In this document: piece after piece, positions 23,819-32,491 of the stretch
Position numbering within the stretch: the stretch's first letter is position 1
How the letters are laid out: each line of letters opens with the position of its first letter
NCBI RefSeq assembly: GCF_044357945.1
Contig: NZ_CP076563.1
Coordinates: 1,550,001 to 1,614,000, forward strand
Direction of reading: 5' to 3'
Origin: QAND01 sp003150225
GTDB taxonomy: Bacteria; Bacillota; Clostridia; Christensenellales; QAND01
DNA: 64,000 nucleotides
Notes under the pieces: model-generated
What the model saw: only the letters and a program-made list of their open reading frames with translations
Database searches by the model: none
What the model was told of the DNA's origin: nothing
Program-made: the position numbers and the translations under genes

Positions 23819-25171
23819 ATGCTGACACATCAATCTTTTGTTAAAAAAGCGGAGGAAGTCCTTCGCAATATGAGTAGCGGAGAGAAGGCATATCTGTGCT
23901 ACACGGATTTTGCGGAGTTCAAGCTGGTGAACCGCTATTATGGCGTTCCACAGGGGGACGCCCTTTTAAAAGCGGCCCTGGACTATCTGGAGCTGTTGCC
24001 CCGGGTGGCCGTATGGGAACGGGTGTTTTCCGACCGGTTTCTCTTTGTGGTGGTGACCGATGAAAAACAGTCCGACGGGGAACTGGTGGAACAATATACC
24101 CGCCATACGGAGATGTTTTTGTCCCGTTATCAGCCGCACTATCCGGCCTGCAACCTGCGCACCCACTGTGGCATCTATCCGGTGGCTGTCCCAAACGTGC
24201 TGGAGGCCGTGGATTATGCCGTTTTAGCATGGCGGGAGGCCAAGAAAAAACTGGTGCCCGGCGCCGTGCTGTTTGACCACGCTATGCTGGAAACGGCGGC
24301 CATGTTCCAAGCGGGAGAGCAGGAGGTGAACCTGGCCCTTCAGGAGGGAAGGTTTCTCTTTTATCTACAGCCCAAGGTGGATCTGTATTCCGGCGAGATC
24401 GTTGGGGCCGAAGCATTGGCGCGCCGTTGTGCGCCGGATGGCAGTATTGTCTATCCGGACGCCTTCCTTTCCATTATGGAGGGAAACGGAACGGTGGTGG
24501 ACTTGGATTGGATCATCCTGCGCAGGGTTTGCGCCCATTTGGCGGACAGGCTGAAGCGGGGGCTTCCGGTGGTGCGGACCTCGGTGAATCTGTCCCGCTT
24601 GCACCTTCGCGTTCCGGGAACCGCTCAGCGGCTGCATGATATGGCCCAGGAGCATGGTGTTCCTCCTGAGCTGCTGGAGTTTGAGCTGACGGAGACCATC
24701 ATGCTAAACGAGTTTGCTGAGGCCAAGCGGTTTTGCCAGCAGCTGCGGGGGTATGGATACACCATGTCCATTGACGACTATGGAGCGGGCTATGCCGGGG
24801 TCAACATCCTTCAGGAGCTGGACTTCGATGTGTTGAAGCTGGACCGGAGGTTTTTGTCCAGCGAGGAGCCCCTTTATACGAGGAACCGGGCGATTCTGCC
24901 CGATATCCTCAACAGTCTGCGGAAGCTTGGGATCGATGCCATCTGTGAAGGGGTGGAAACCCAGGAGCAGTGCCGCTACTTGGCGGAGGTTGGCTGCCGC
25001 TATGTCCAGGGATACTACTTTTCCCGGCCTGTTCCGCCCCAAGTGTTTTACGACTTGTACCGGGAAACCGGCGGCTGTTTTTCCTCTCCCATTGGGAAAC
25101 CGGAAAGCAGCGCCGGCAGTGAATGGGCATGGAGCAGTCCAGATCCCCTTGTTTCCGAAAAAAGAATTTAA
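23819..25171 (+). CDS. Cyclic-di-GMP phosphodiesterase, degenerate GGDEF plus EAL
   Basis: A 450-residue cytoplasmic protein with no membrane segment. The N-terminal half is a GGDEF-like fold whose signature has decayed to VFSDRFLF, so it is probably regulatory. The EAL domain (about 165-415) keeps the catalytic set: EAL in GAEALAR (E198), N257 in SVNLSR, the Glu of FELTET, D319/D320 in IDDYGAGYAG, K340 in VLKLDRRF, E377 in CEGVET and Q397 in QGYYFSRP. Hydrolysis of c-di-GMP to pGpG is therefore likely. ATG 23819 follows GGAGAAGG; an upstream TTG is less likely. It is the first gene outside the integrase cassette. Confidence 0.92.
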   Translation: MLTHQSFVKKAEEVLRNMSSGEKAYLCYTDFAEFKLVNRYYGVPQGDALLKAALDYLELLPRVAVWERVFSDRFLFVVVTDEKQSDGELVEQYTRHTEMFLSRYQPHYPACNLRTHCGIYPVAVPNVLEAVDYAVLAWREAKKKLVPGAVLFDHAMLETAAMFQAGEQEVNLALQEGRFLFYLQPKVDLYSGEIVGAEALARRCAPDGSIVYPDAFLSIMEGNGTVVDLDWIILRRVCAHLADRLKRGLPVVRTSVNLSRLHLRVPGTAQRLHDMAQEHGVPPELLEFELTETIMLNEFAEAKRFCQQLRGYGYTMSIDDYGAGYAGVNILQELDFDVLKLDRRFLSSEEPLYTRNRAILPDILNSLRKLGIDAICEGVETQEQCRYLAEVGCRYVQGYYFSRPVPPQVFYDLYRETGGCFSSPIGKPESSAGSEWAWSSPDPLVSEKRI

Positions 25172-25365
25172 TCGATTCCAAAACAATAAAGGGTCCCCGT
25201 GTGTCCGATGGATGCATGGGGGCCTTTGACGTTAGGCGGAGTGCATCCGGTCAATTATTGTATATGCCCTGGAGCGACTGCCCTGATCCCGGGGATGAAA
25301 GGCCGCTACAAACGGTATAGAGCCATAATGGCACGGTATTTTCATATCCCAAACGGTACGGATGT

Positions 25366-25397
25366 AAAATAAAACGCACCCCACAACGTGAGGTGCG
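25366..25397 (-). terminator. Terminator after tRNA-Arg
   Basis: CGCACC / GGTGCG stem (11-base loop) followed by TTTTATTTTA on the minus strand, 12 bases after the tRNA 3' end. Confidence 0.7.
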
Positions 25398-25408
25398 CAA
25401 CTCGCCGC

Positions 25409-25485
25409 TGGCGCACCTGCCGCGATTCGAACGCGGGGCCTTTCGCTTAGGAGGCGAACGCTCTATCCTGCTGAGCTACAGGTGC
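25409..25485 (-). tRNA. tRNA-Arg (anticodon CCT)
   Basis: A 77-base cloverleaf with CCA encoded. Acceptor GCACCTG/CAGGTGC, D-arm AGCTC...GAGC, anticodon stem TTCGC/GCGAA around CTCCTAA (anticodon CCT, reading AGG), T-arm GCGTTCGAATCGC. G discriminator. A common attachment-site type of gene, but no integrase adjoins it. Confidence 0.95.
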
Positions 25486-25577
25486 ATGGCGTAAACATTG
25501 TATCCACATCAAAATGCTTTGTCAACATTGGACGAAAGGCGAATATACATGGGTAATAGGACGGAAAGGGTGAGAAA

Positions 25578-25925
25578 ATGGAGCGAAAAACATTGCGTAT
25601 GGAATATGTGGTGAAGGAGCAGGATACCATAGAACGCCTACTAAACCGGTACGGCATCAGCGAAACCCTGTTTTTGCAGGTAAATCCCGGCCTTGTGAAG
25701 TTAACGCCGGGGGAAACTATCTGGATTCCGGTGGTATGGCGCATCTGTCCCCGTGGGCTTTTGTATCCCATGGCCCGAAACGATACCCTGGCATCGGCGG
25801 CGCAGCGGTTTGGAATGACCCTTTACGAGCTGCTGGAGATCAACCCCTATATCGCGCCTTGGTCCTCGGTACCGGGCCAGATTCTGATCGTCAATAATCA
25901 CCTGGCGGAAAACCGCAATGAGTAG
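25578..25925 (+). CDS. LysM-domain protein coupled to spoIID
   Basis: A 115-residue protein with two LysM-like blocks (about 8-52 and 60-105): YVVKEQDTIERLLNRYGISE...LVKLTPGETIWIP, then ARNDTLASAAQRFGMTLYELLEIN...VPGQILIV. No signal peptide is evident. Its 3' end overlaps the spoIID-like start by eight bases (ATGAGTAG), so the two are translationally coupled and a spore-envelope role is likely by context. Confidence 0.8.
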   Translation: MERKTLRMEYVVKEQDTIERLLNRYGISETLFLQVNPGLVKLTPGETIWIPVVWRICPRGLLYPMARNDTLASAAQRFGMTLYELLEINPYIAPWSSVPGQILIVNNHLAENRNE

Positions 25926-27012
25926 CTGCAAAAGGCGCCGGCGGCGGCGTACAGGCCGGACAAGGCCCCGCCGGACGACGGCGCGGGTCCGGCATATCAC
26001 CCCGGGCGGGCGCAGTCGCTGGCTGGATCTACTGGTGGTGGTGCTGACCCTGGTTTTGCTGGCGGTACCCGCCTGGGATATGGCAGCTCCTCTTCGTCAA
26101 GATGGGGAGCCCTGGCCCCAGTCCACCTCCCCGCAGGAGGGGGTGGACCTGACGGACTATGAGCCGGTTACCGTCCGAGTGTACAACCATACCACCGGCG
26201 CTACGGAATCCATGGATTTTGAGGAATACATCGTAGGCGTGGTTTCGGGGGAGATGCCCGCTTCCTATGAGATGGAGGCACTCAAGGCCCAGGCGGTGGC
26301 CGCCCGGACGTATGCCTACCGCAAGGTTTTGGCGGGAGGATGCGGAAGGGGAGACGCCGACGTCTGCACTGATTTTGCCCATTGTCAGGCCTATTGTACC
26401 CCTGAGCAGAGGATGAGTAAGTGGGGGGATGGATTTTCCGCCTATGAGGATAAGCTGCGCCAGGCGGTGATGGGCACCAGGGGCCAGATCCTGGCCTATG
26501 AAGGGGAACCCATCGCGGCTTTTTTTCATGCAGTGGCCGGGGGACAGACCGAGGACGTGGTCAATGTATGGGGCGGCAATCTGCCCTATTTGAAATCGGT
26601 GGAGAGCGCCGGCGAGGAAACCGCCAACCGCTTTACCCGCACCATGACCTTCACCTATGATGAATTTCGTAAAACCATCCAGAAAAAATATCCCAACGCC
26701 AATCTATCCGATGTGCCTTCCGCTATCGGCAGCGATACCCGTACCGAAGCGGGCCGTGTGCGGGCTATCGTCATCGGTGGGGAGAGCATCAGTGGAACGG
26801 AGATGCGATCCCTTTTTAATCTGGATTCCGCTAATTTTACCATCGCCTGCAAGGACGGCACGGTGACCATCACCACCAAAGGCTACGGCCATGGCGTGGG
26901 GATGAGCCAGGTGGGCGCTTTGGCCATGGCGAAAAACGGGTCGGACTATAAGGAAATCCTTTTACATTATTATACCGGGGTGGAGCTGACTACCATCAAA
27001 AACCTAAAATAA
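25918..27012 (+). CDS. spoIID: Stage II sporulation protein D-like (SpoIID)
   Basis: A 364-residue SpoIID-family protein: a very basic N-terminus, one membrane anchor (about 36-55), then the SpoIID catalytic domain. The core pattern EEYIVGVVSGEMPASYEMEALKAQAVAARTY contains the conserved Glu. GGQTEDVVNVWGGNLPYL and the C-terminal GYGHGVGMSQVGA are also typical. SpoIID is a lytic transglycosylase that, with SpoIIP and SpoIIM, remodels septal peptidoglycan during engulfment. The M23/SpoIIQ-like gene follows, as expected for a mother-cell/forespore engulfment cluster. Confidence 0.93.
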   Translation: MSSCKRRRRRRTGRTRPRRTTARVRHITPGGRSRWLDLLVVVLTLVLLAVPAWDMAAPLRQDGEPWPQSTSPQEGVDLTDYEPVTVRVYNHTTGATESMDFEEYIVGVVSGEMPASYEMEALKAQAVAARTYAYRKVLAGGCGRGDADVCTDFAHCQAYCTPEQRMSKWGDGFSAYEDKLRQAVMGTRGQILAYEGEPIAAFFHAVAGGQTEDVVNVWGGNLPYLKSVESAGEETANRFTRTMTFTYDEFRKTIQKKYPNANLSDVPSAIGSDTRTEAGRVRAIVIGGESISGTEMRSLFNLDSANFTIACKDGTVTITTKGYGHGVGMSQVGALAMAKNGSDYKEILLHYYTGVELTTIKNLK

Positions 27013-27077
27013 ACCAGAAAACATGCCGTATGATAAAACTTCCTTGTGGCAAGAATATGCACGAGGAGGTATCGCGT

Positions 27078-27782
27078 ATGGACAACAACAATTTTTCCCG
27101 CCGCAACCGAAATATAAATACGAAAAAGGGATTTATGGACCGCCAGGGCATGTATATCATCGTGGTGGTCTGCCTGATTCTGGTGGGTGTTGCGGCCTAT
27201 TTTACCTTTAACTCCATTTCCAATTTGGCAAAGAAGCCCACACCCCCCAGCGAACAGGTGCTGGTGCAGCCTACCCCCACGCCCAAGGCCACAGCCACCC
27301 AGACCGCTAAGCCAGAGCCCACTCCTACCCCCAGCGAGGAGCCCGTGGTGGTGCCCAGCGCAAAGCCCGCTGCTCAAGCCATGGCAATGCCCTTGGCAGG
27401 AGAGGTGCTGCGCCCCTATTCGGCGGAGGATCCCATTTATTTTGAAGCGCTGAAGGAGTGGATGGTACACACCGGCGTGGATCTATCGGCCAAGGAGGGC
27501 ACGGAGATCAAAGCCTGCCTGGACGGTACCGTGGAATCCATGGTGAACGATCCCGCCCTGGGATACACCATCACGGTGGTATCGGATGGCGGTAAAAAGG
27601 TGGTTTATGCCAACGTAGGCACCATGGAAAAGGTGAAAAAGGGTCAAACCGTAAAACAGGGCGACGTGATCAGCGTCATCGGCAACAGCGCCAGCGCTAC
27701 CAAAGGCGACCCGCCCCATCTGCATCTGGAGTACTATGAAAACGACGCCCACAAGGATCCGATGAAAGCGATGAAACAGTAA
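27078..27782 (+). CDS. SpoIIQ-like M23-fold protein
   Basis: A 234-residue protein with a cytoplasmic head, one membrane segment (about 25-47), a Pro/Thr-rich linker (about 58-100) and a LytM/M23 domain. HTGVD and HLHLE are present, so zinc ligation looks intact, unlike the degenerate Bacillus SpoIIQ. Clostridial SpoIIQ with a metal site pairs with SpoIIIAH across the engulfing membranes. The start at 27078 has AGGAGGT eight bases upstream; a longer in-frame start at 27030 lacks one. Confidence 0.85.
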   Translation: MDNNNFSRRNRNINTKKGFMDRQGMYIIVVVCLILVGVAAYFTFNSISNLAKKPTPPSEQVLVQPTPTPKATATQTAKPEPTPTPSEEPVVVPSAKPAAQAMAMPLAGEVLRPYSAEDPIYFEALKEWMVHTGVDLSAKEGTEIKACLDGTVESMVNDPALGYTITVVSDGGKKVVYANVGTMEKVKKGQTVKQGDVISVIGNSASATKGDPPHLHLEYYENDAHKDPMKAMKQ

Positions 27783-27816
27783 AAAAACTCCGGTCTGAAG
27801 AAGGACCCCTAGCCTG

Positions 27817-27856
27817 CCCGTTTCCGGCGTCGCCGGGAGCGGGTTTTCGTTTTTGC
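27817..27856 (+). terminator. Terminator after spoIIQ-like gene
   Basis: Two-step stem (CCCG/CGGG outside CCGGC/GCCGG) followed by TTTTCGTTTTT. Confidence 0.8.
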
Positions 27857-27979
27857 GCTGAAATCCCTTTAAAATACGGGCATTTTGGAAAAAGTGGTTT
27901 TCATCCTTTCAAAACCAGTGTATCATATTACATTATGCGATAGAGCCTCGAAAGAGGGAAATTAGTTGGGGGAAGCAGC

Positions 27980-29011
27980 GTGGAACGAACGGATAACCAA
28001 AGACCTATGATCGAGCTTATGGATCTGGGCAAAACCTTTCAGACGGCGGCGGGGGGAACCGTCACCGCCTTGAAGCATGTCAATTTAAAGATTGGAAAGG
28101 GCGAGATCTTCGGCATCATCGGCATGAGCGGAGCGGGAAAGACCACTCTGGTCCGGTGTATCAACCATCTGATTTTGCCCACCAGCGGTACGGTGAAAAT
28201 CGATGGCGTGGACCTGAGCGGCCTGAATGGGAAGGAACTATCCCATTTGCGGCGGAGCATCAGCATGGTGTTCCAGGGATTTAACCTTTTGATGCAGCGG
28301 ACGGTGGAAAAAAACGTGCGGATTCCCATGGAGATCGCCGGGGAGAGCAAGGAGGCCGCCCATAAGCGGGCCATGGAGCTTTTGGAGATCGTGGGCCTTT
28401 CCGATAAGGCCGACGCCTATCCCAGCCAGCTTTCGGGCGGGCAGAAGCAGCGAGTGGCCATTGCCCGGGCTTTGACCACCAACCCAAAGGTACTCTTGTG
28501 CGACGAGGCCACCAGCGCTCTGGATCCCATGACCACCCGGTCCATCCTGGAGCTGCTCCGGGAGATCAACCAGCGGCTGGGGATCACCATCGTTTTGATC
28601 ACCCATGAGATGTCGGTGATCAAAGAAATCTGTACCCGGGTGGCGGTGATGGACGGCAGCACGGTGGTGGAAGAAGGTCCGGTCACCGAGGTATTCACCC
28701 ATCCCAAGACGCCGGCGGCTTTAAAGCTGTTCTATACCGAGGAGGCCCAGGTGGAACGGGCCAACGGCAAGGTATTCCGGGTGGTATTCGATGGGGAGAA
28801 CGCTTTTGAGCCGATCATTGCCAACATGATCATCGCCTGCAAGGCGCCCGTCAACATCCTCTACGGCAACATCGAACGAGTCAATGAAAAATCCTTCGGA
28901 CAGATGGTGATTCAGTTTCCCAACGACGCGACCTCGGTAGAGGCCGGCGTGGCCTTTTTGCGGGCCAAGGGGATGAAGGTACAGGAGGTGAACGACGATG
29001 CCGCCAATTGA
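27980..29011 (+). CDS. metN: Methionine ABC transporter ATP-binding protein
   Basis: A 343-residue ATPase. Walker A GMSGAGKTT (48-56), signature LSGGQKQR, Walker B VLLCDEATSALD and the H-loop THEMS are present. The C-terminal 75 residues form the NIL/ACT-like domain that binds methionine for transinhibition, characteristic of MetN. GTG start with GGGGGAA upstream. A possible promoter (TTTTCA-17-TATCAT) lies about 55 bases further up; I see no S-box or T-box in front of this operon. Confidence 0.94.
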   Translation: MERTDNQRPMIELMDLGKTFQTAAGGTVTALKHVNLKIGKGEIFGIIGMSGAGKTTLVRCINHLILPTSGTVKIDGVDLSGLNGKELSHLRRSISMVFQGFNLLMQRTVEKNVRIPMEIAGESKEAAHKRAMELLEIVGLSDKADAYPSQLSGGQKQRVAIARALTTNPKVLLCDEATSALDPMTTRSILELLREINQRLGITIVLITHEMSVIKEICTRVAVMDGSTVVEEGPVTEVFTHPKTPAALKLFYTEEAQVERANGKVFRVVFDGENAFEPIIANMIIACKAPVNILYGNIERVNEKSFGQMVIQFPNDATSVEAGVAFLRAKGMKVQEVNDDAAN

Positions 29012-29660
29012 TCAACTGATACCGCTGCTGCTCCAGGGCACCTGGGAGAGCCTCTATATGACCTTTGCGTCCACGTTTTTTGCCTATGTGCTGGGATTGC
29101 CTCTGGGCATTGCTCTGGTGGTGACGGAAAAGGGGGGACTGATGCCCAATCGGCCTCTCAACGCCTTTTTAAACGGTTTGGTGAACATCCTCCGTTCGGC
29201 GCCCTTTTTGATCCTCATCATGGCCCTGACACCGGTAACCCGGGCGGTGGTAGGCACCAGTCTAGGCTCCCCTGCCATCATCTTTCCGCTGGTCATCGCG
29301 TCCTTCCCCTATGTGAGCCGTTTGGTGGAGGGCTCCATCCGGGAGGTGGAGGGAGGCATTGTAGAAGCCATGCGCTCTATGGGAGCCCGGCCCATGCAGA
29401 TCATCACAAAGGCCCTTCTGCCCGAGGCTATGCCCAGCCTCATCGTGGGAGCAGCCCTTGCCACCACCACCATCCTGGGGTATTCCGCCATGGCTGGTAT
29501 CGTCGGCGGCGGCGGCTTGGGAGCCATTGCCATCAACTACGGCTATTACAAGTATAAATTTGGGATGATGTATCTCTGTCTGGCCCTATTGATCCTGCTG
29601 GTTCAGGTCATACAGATGATCGGCAATCTCATCGCCCGCAAGGTTGACAAGAGAAGGTAA
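28998..29660 (+). CDS. metI: Methionine ABC transporter permease
   Basis: A 220-residue permease with five predicted membrane helices and the MetI EAA loop (EAMRSMGARPMQIITKALLP near 120-140), which contacts MetN. It overlaps metN by 14 bases and is therefore coupled. Characteristic C-terminal GYYKYKFGMMYLCL. Confidence 0.94.
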   Translation: MPPIDQLIPLLLQGTWESLYMTFASTFFAYVLGLPLGIALVVTEKGGLMPNRPLNAFLNGLVNILRSAPFLILIMALTPVTRAVVGTSLGSPAIIFPLVIASFPYVSRLVEGSIREVEGGIVEAMRSMGARPMQIITKALLPEAMPSLIVGAALATTTILGYSAMAGIVGGGGLGAIAINYGYYKYKFGMMYLCLALLILLVQVIQMIGNLIARKVDKRR

Positions 29661-29718
29661 CCATAGTATAAATGAAGAAATATCGTGCCAAAAGCACCAT
29701 CAATTGGAGGGATTTGCT

Positions 29719-30543
29719 GTGAAAAAGATACTGGTTGTTGCCCTGAGCGCTCTATTGTGTCTGGGCGTGATGGCCGGTTGTGGCGGGGACAACAAACCCG
29801 CTGACGACGGCCAGCTGGTAAAACTGAAGGTGGGCGCTAGCCCCACTCCCCATGCTGAGATTCTGGCTCAGGTGAAGGAGGATCTCAAGGCCCAGGGAGT
29901 GGATCTGGAGATCGTCGAATACACCGACTATGTGCAGCCAAACCTGGCCGTGGAAAGCGGTGATTTGGACGCCAACTTCTTCCAGCACAAGCCCTATATG
30001 GATGACTTCAACGAAGAGCAGGGTACCCATCTGGTGTCCGTGGCCTCCATCCACTATGAGCCCATGGGCGTGTATGCCGGCAAGACCGCCAGCCTGGATG
30101 CGCTCCCCGATGGAGCCAAGGTGGCCGTGCCCAACGACACCACCAACGAGGCCCGGGCGCTGTTGCTGCTCCAGGATCTGGGCATCATCAAGCTCAAGGA
30201 AGATGCTGGCCTAACCGCCACCAAACTGGATGTGGTGGAGAACCCCAAGAACATCGAGCTCATTGAGGCCGAGGCCGCTCAGCTGCCCCGCTCCCTCCCC
30301 GACGTGGACATCGCCGTCATCAACGGCAACTATGCCATCCAGGGGGGACTGAAGGTGTCCGATGCGCTGGCCGCCGAGGATAAGGACGCTTTGGCTGCCA
30401 CTACCTTCGCCAACATCATCACGGTGAAGGAAGGCCGGGAGGAGGACGAGGCCATCGTCAAGCTGATCAATGCCCTCCAGAGCGAGAAGATCAAGACCTA
30501 CATTGAGGATAGCTACGAGGGCGCGGCGCTCCCCGTGTTCTAA
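29719..30543 (+). CDS. metQ: Methionine-binding lipoprotein
   Basis: A 274-residue NlpA/MetQ substrate-binding protein. GTG start with GGAGGGA seven bases upstream, then a short lipoprotein signal with lipobox VMAGC (Cys 20). The mature part begins KVGASPTPHAEIL, typical of MetQ, with YTDYVQPNLAV and ANFFQHKPYMDDF. Completes the metNIQ methionine importer; terminator directly downstream. Confidence 0.94.
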   Translation: MKKILVVALSALLCLGVMAGCGGDNKPADDGQLVKLKVGASPTPHAEILAQVKEDLKAQGVDLEIVEYTDYVQPNLAVESGDLDANFFQHKPYMDDFNEEQGTHLVSVASIHYEPMGVYAGKTASLDALPDGAKVAVPNDTTNEARALLLLQDLGIIKLKEDAGLTATKLDVVENPKNIELIEAEAAQLPRSLPDVDIAVINGNYAIQGGLKVSDALAAEDKDALAATTFANIITVKEGREEDEAIVKLINALQSEKIKTYIEDSYEGAALPVF

Positions 30544-30551
30544 GAAAAGCA

Positions 30552-30585
30552 TAAAAAAGAACCCCATATGGGGTTCTTTTTTTAT
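30552..30585. terminator. Bidirectional terminator between metQ and Er-VIT gene
   Basis: AAAAAAGAACCCC-ATAT-GGGGTTCTTTTTTT, symmetrical A and T tails; ends both convergent genes. Confidence 0.92.
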
Positions 30586-30590
30586 TTGCA

Positions 30591-31478
30591 TTAGACGTCG
30601 ATGTCCAGAAACTCCTTGACCAACAGGCCAATGACGAAGGAAAATACCGCTACGCCCAGACTGATGGCCGCCATCTCCAGAAAACGTTTTTTGAATTCCA
30701 GGCCTTTTGCCACGGCGATGTAGTAGTTGAATACAAAAATAATCAAAACCACCGTTACCACCATGATGATCAAGGCCAGGGTATAATCCTGGGGCGGCAG
30801 CACCAGGTAGGGGAGAATCAGCAGCGTCACCGTGATGAGGTAGGCGATGCCGGTGTAGATGCAGGATTTAAAGGCGTCGGCACGTCCTTCGCTTCGGGCG
30901 GACAGGAACTCCGAAGAGGCCATGGATAGCGTGGCGGAGATGCCGGTGATGAGTCCCGACAGAGCAATGAGCTGGGTGTTCATCAAAGCGAAGGTAAGCC
31001 CCGCCAAAGTGCCGGTCAATTCCACCAGGGCATCGTTAAGGCCCAGCACCATGGAGCCCACGTATTGAAGCCGTTCCTCGTCCAACAGTTCCAGTAGCTC
31101 GTTTTCGTGCTGCTGCTCCTCCTCCCGGATGCGGAGGCTGGCAGGAACCTCCTTTGCCAGGTCGTCGTAGACCTGCTGGGCGCCCTCCTCGCCGTTTTCC
31201 ATGAGCTTGAGGGCAAAGGTAAAGCCCAGGGTAGCCGCCAGGAAGCGATACCAGAGGATCTTGCCCTTTTTAGGCTTGGGAGCCTCTTTGGTATAGGCCT
31301 CCCAAATGTGGTAATGCCGCTTTTCTTCCTCTGCGATTCGAAGCAGGGTTTCCCGGTTGTGGGAGTTCTTCTGCCGTTTAGCGATGGCGGAATAGATGTG
31401 GTATTCGGTAAGCTCATTCCGCTGCATGGTGAGGATGATCCCCTTGGCCCGAGGGCTTAGGGGCTTTCTTTGATCCAT
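30591..31478 (-). CDS. Ferritin-like/VIT1 fusion iron transporter (Er-VIT type)
   Basis: A 295-residue two-part protein. The N-terminal ferritin-like/erythrin domain (about 10-140) carries helices with metal-ligand patterns NELTEYHIY, EEKRHYHIWE and EEEQQHENELLELL. The C-terminal CCC1/VIT1 membrane domain (about 145-293) has about four or five helices. Such proteins (MbfA-like) export or sequester Fe/Mn in response to binding in the ferritin part. Start at 31478 behind GGAGGG; upstream in-frame codons overlap that site. Confidence 0.88.
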   Translation of the reverse strand: MDQRKPLSPRAKGIILTMQRNELTEYHIYSAIAKRQKNSHNRETLLRIAEEEKRHYHIWEAYTKEAPKPKKGKILWYRFLAATLGFTFALKLMENGEEGAQQVYDDLAKEVPASLRIREEEQQHENELLELLDEERLQYVGSMVLGLNDALVELTGTLAGLTFALMNTQLIALSGLITGISATLSMASSEFLSARSEGRADAFKSCIYTGIAYLITVTLLILPYLVLPPQDYTLALIIMVVTVVLIIFVFNYYIAVAKGLEFKKRFLEMAAISLGVAVFSFVIGLLVKEFLDIDV

Positions 31479-31526
31479 ATACATTCCCTCCAAATCATCA
31501 TCCGCTTGGGGCGGAATTGTTCAACG

Positions 31527-31952
31527 TTAGTCGGACTGGGGCTTGTCCAGGCGGATGGCATCCCCTTTATGGATTTTTCCCTCTTGTTCCACCGTTAAAA
31601 AGGCGCAGTGGGTCTTGAGAAAGCAGACGCCGCCCTTAGCCACGATGGGGCATTCGGGAAAACAGCGTTTGCCCACTTGACTGACCCGAAGAACCGCAGA
31701 TCCGATCAGCAGGAGATCTCCTGGGCTTAGGGCGGAAAAATCCAGGCCGTCCACCGAAAGGTTGGCGCCATACCGGGGCCCGCAGAGACCGCCGTCCCGA
31801 GCGGCGTTTATAAGGGCCATGGAAACCTGCCGGTCTCCCGGCCCGGCCATGGCGTCTCCACGGATGCCATGATTCCGAAGAAGAAAGCAGTTTTCCGCCG
31901 GAAGCCTGCTCTTATCCTCTTGATTGATCCAGATGTCCGCGATCGATGCCAT
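31527..31952 (-). CDS. Stand-alone MOSC-domain protein
   Basis: A 141-residue single MOSC domain, related to the C-terminal part of molybdenum-cofactor sulfurases. The strands SIADIWINQ, NLSVDGLDFSALSPGDLLLIG and VLRVSQVGKRCFPECPIV are visible, with a conserved-type Cys pair near the end. Stand-alone MOSC proteins are thought to handle sulfur or Moco-bound sulfur. The start at 31952 has GGGAGGAAACGGC; the longer frame upstream has no ribosome site. Confidence 0.85.
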   Translation of the reverse strand: MASIADIWINQEDKSRLPAENCFLLRNHGIRGDAMAGPGDRQVSMALINAARDGGLCGPRYGANLSVDGLDFSALSPGDLLLIGSAVLRVSQVGKRCFPECPIVAKGGVCFLKTHCAFLTVEQEGKIHKGDAIRLDKPQSD

Positions 31953-32114
31953 GCCGTTTCCTCCCAATCCAATCATCGGTTTATTCCTAGGATACCCCTC
32001 ATCGGACGGAGCGTGCAAGCCCTTTTGTAAGATTCGGCGTGTACCTGTCATGGATGGGCATAAATAGAGGCGTTTTTTCATAGGCTTTAGGGAAAACGAT
32101 TGGGGGTATCCAGG

Positions 32115-32369
32115 ATGCAGGAGTACATCGAGCGGCGGGTGGTACAGGTAGCGGATTATATCCTTTCGACAGGCGCCACGGTACGGGATGCGGCCAAGGT
32201 ATTTGGCATGTCAAAATCCACCATTCATAAGGATATGTCGGACCGGCTTCGCCAGATCAATCGAGCCACTTACGGAGAGGTGCAGAAGGTGCTGATGAAG
32301 AACAAGGCGGAACGGCACATCCGGGGCGGCCTTGCCACTCATATTAAATACAAGGGCGCCGACCAGTAA
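32115..32369 (+). CDS. spoIIID: Sporulation transcriptional regulator SpoIIID
   Basis: An 84-residue DNA-binding protein regulating mother-cell genes during sporulation. The helix-turn-helix is at about 22-45 (TVRDAAKVFGMSKSTIHKDM), followed by the basic C-terminal helix used for minor-groove contacts. Start ATG 32115 with GGGGGT upstream. The next gene is an MreB homolog, the classic spoIIID-mbl order. A GGCGCCG/CGGCGCC hairpin encloses its stop codon (32355-32378). Confidence 0.95.
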   Translation: MQEYIERRVVQVADYILSTGATVRDAAKVFGMSKSTIHKDMSDRLRQINRATYGEVQKVLMKNKAERHIRGGLATHIKYKGADQ

Positions 32370-32391
32370 TCCGGCGCCAAAATAATCCCAG

Positions 32392-32420
32392 TTGAAAAAA
32401 TGTCACTTAACTATTATTAT
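32392..32420 (+). promoter_or_regulatory. Promoter for mreB-family gene
   Basis: TTGAAA (32392-32397), 17-base spacer, TATTAT (32415-32420), about 70 bases upstream of the mreB start. Confidence 0.6.
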
Positions 32421-32491
32421 AAGGTTACAAAAGTGTGATTTTATGTCGTTTCACATGGAATGGGACAAGCCGACTGGGAGTGTATATACAA

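Noticed and set aside
25409..25485. tRNA-Arg as attachment site of the nearby integrase
   Set aside because: The integrase direct repeats do not match any part of the tRNA, and the EAL gene lies between them.
27850..27980. SAM or T-box riboswitch in front of metNIQ
   Set aside because: No S-box core or T-box sequence could be found; only a plausible weak promoter. The S-box is in front of metK.
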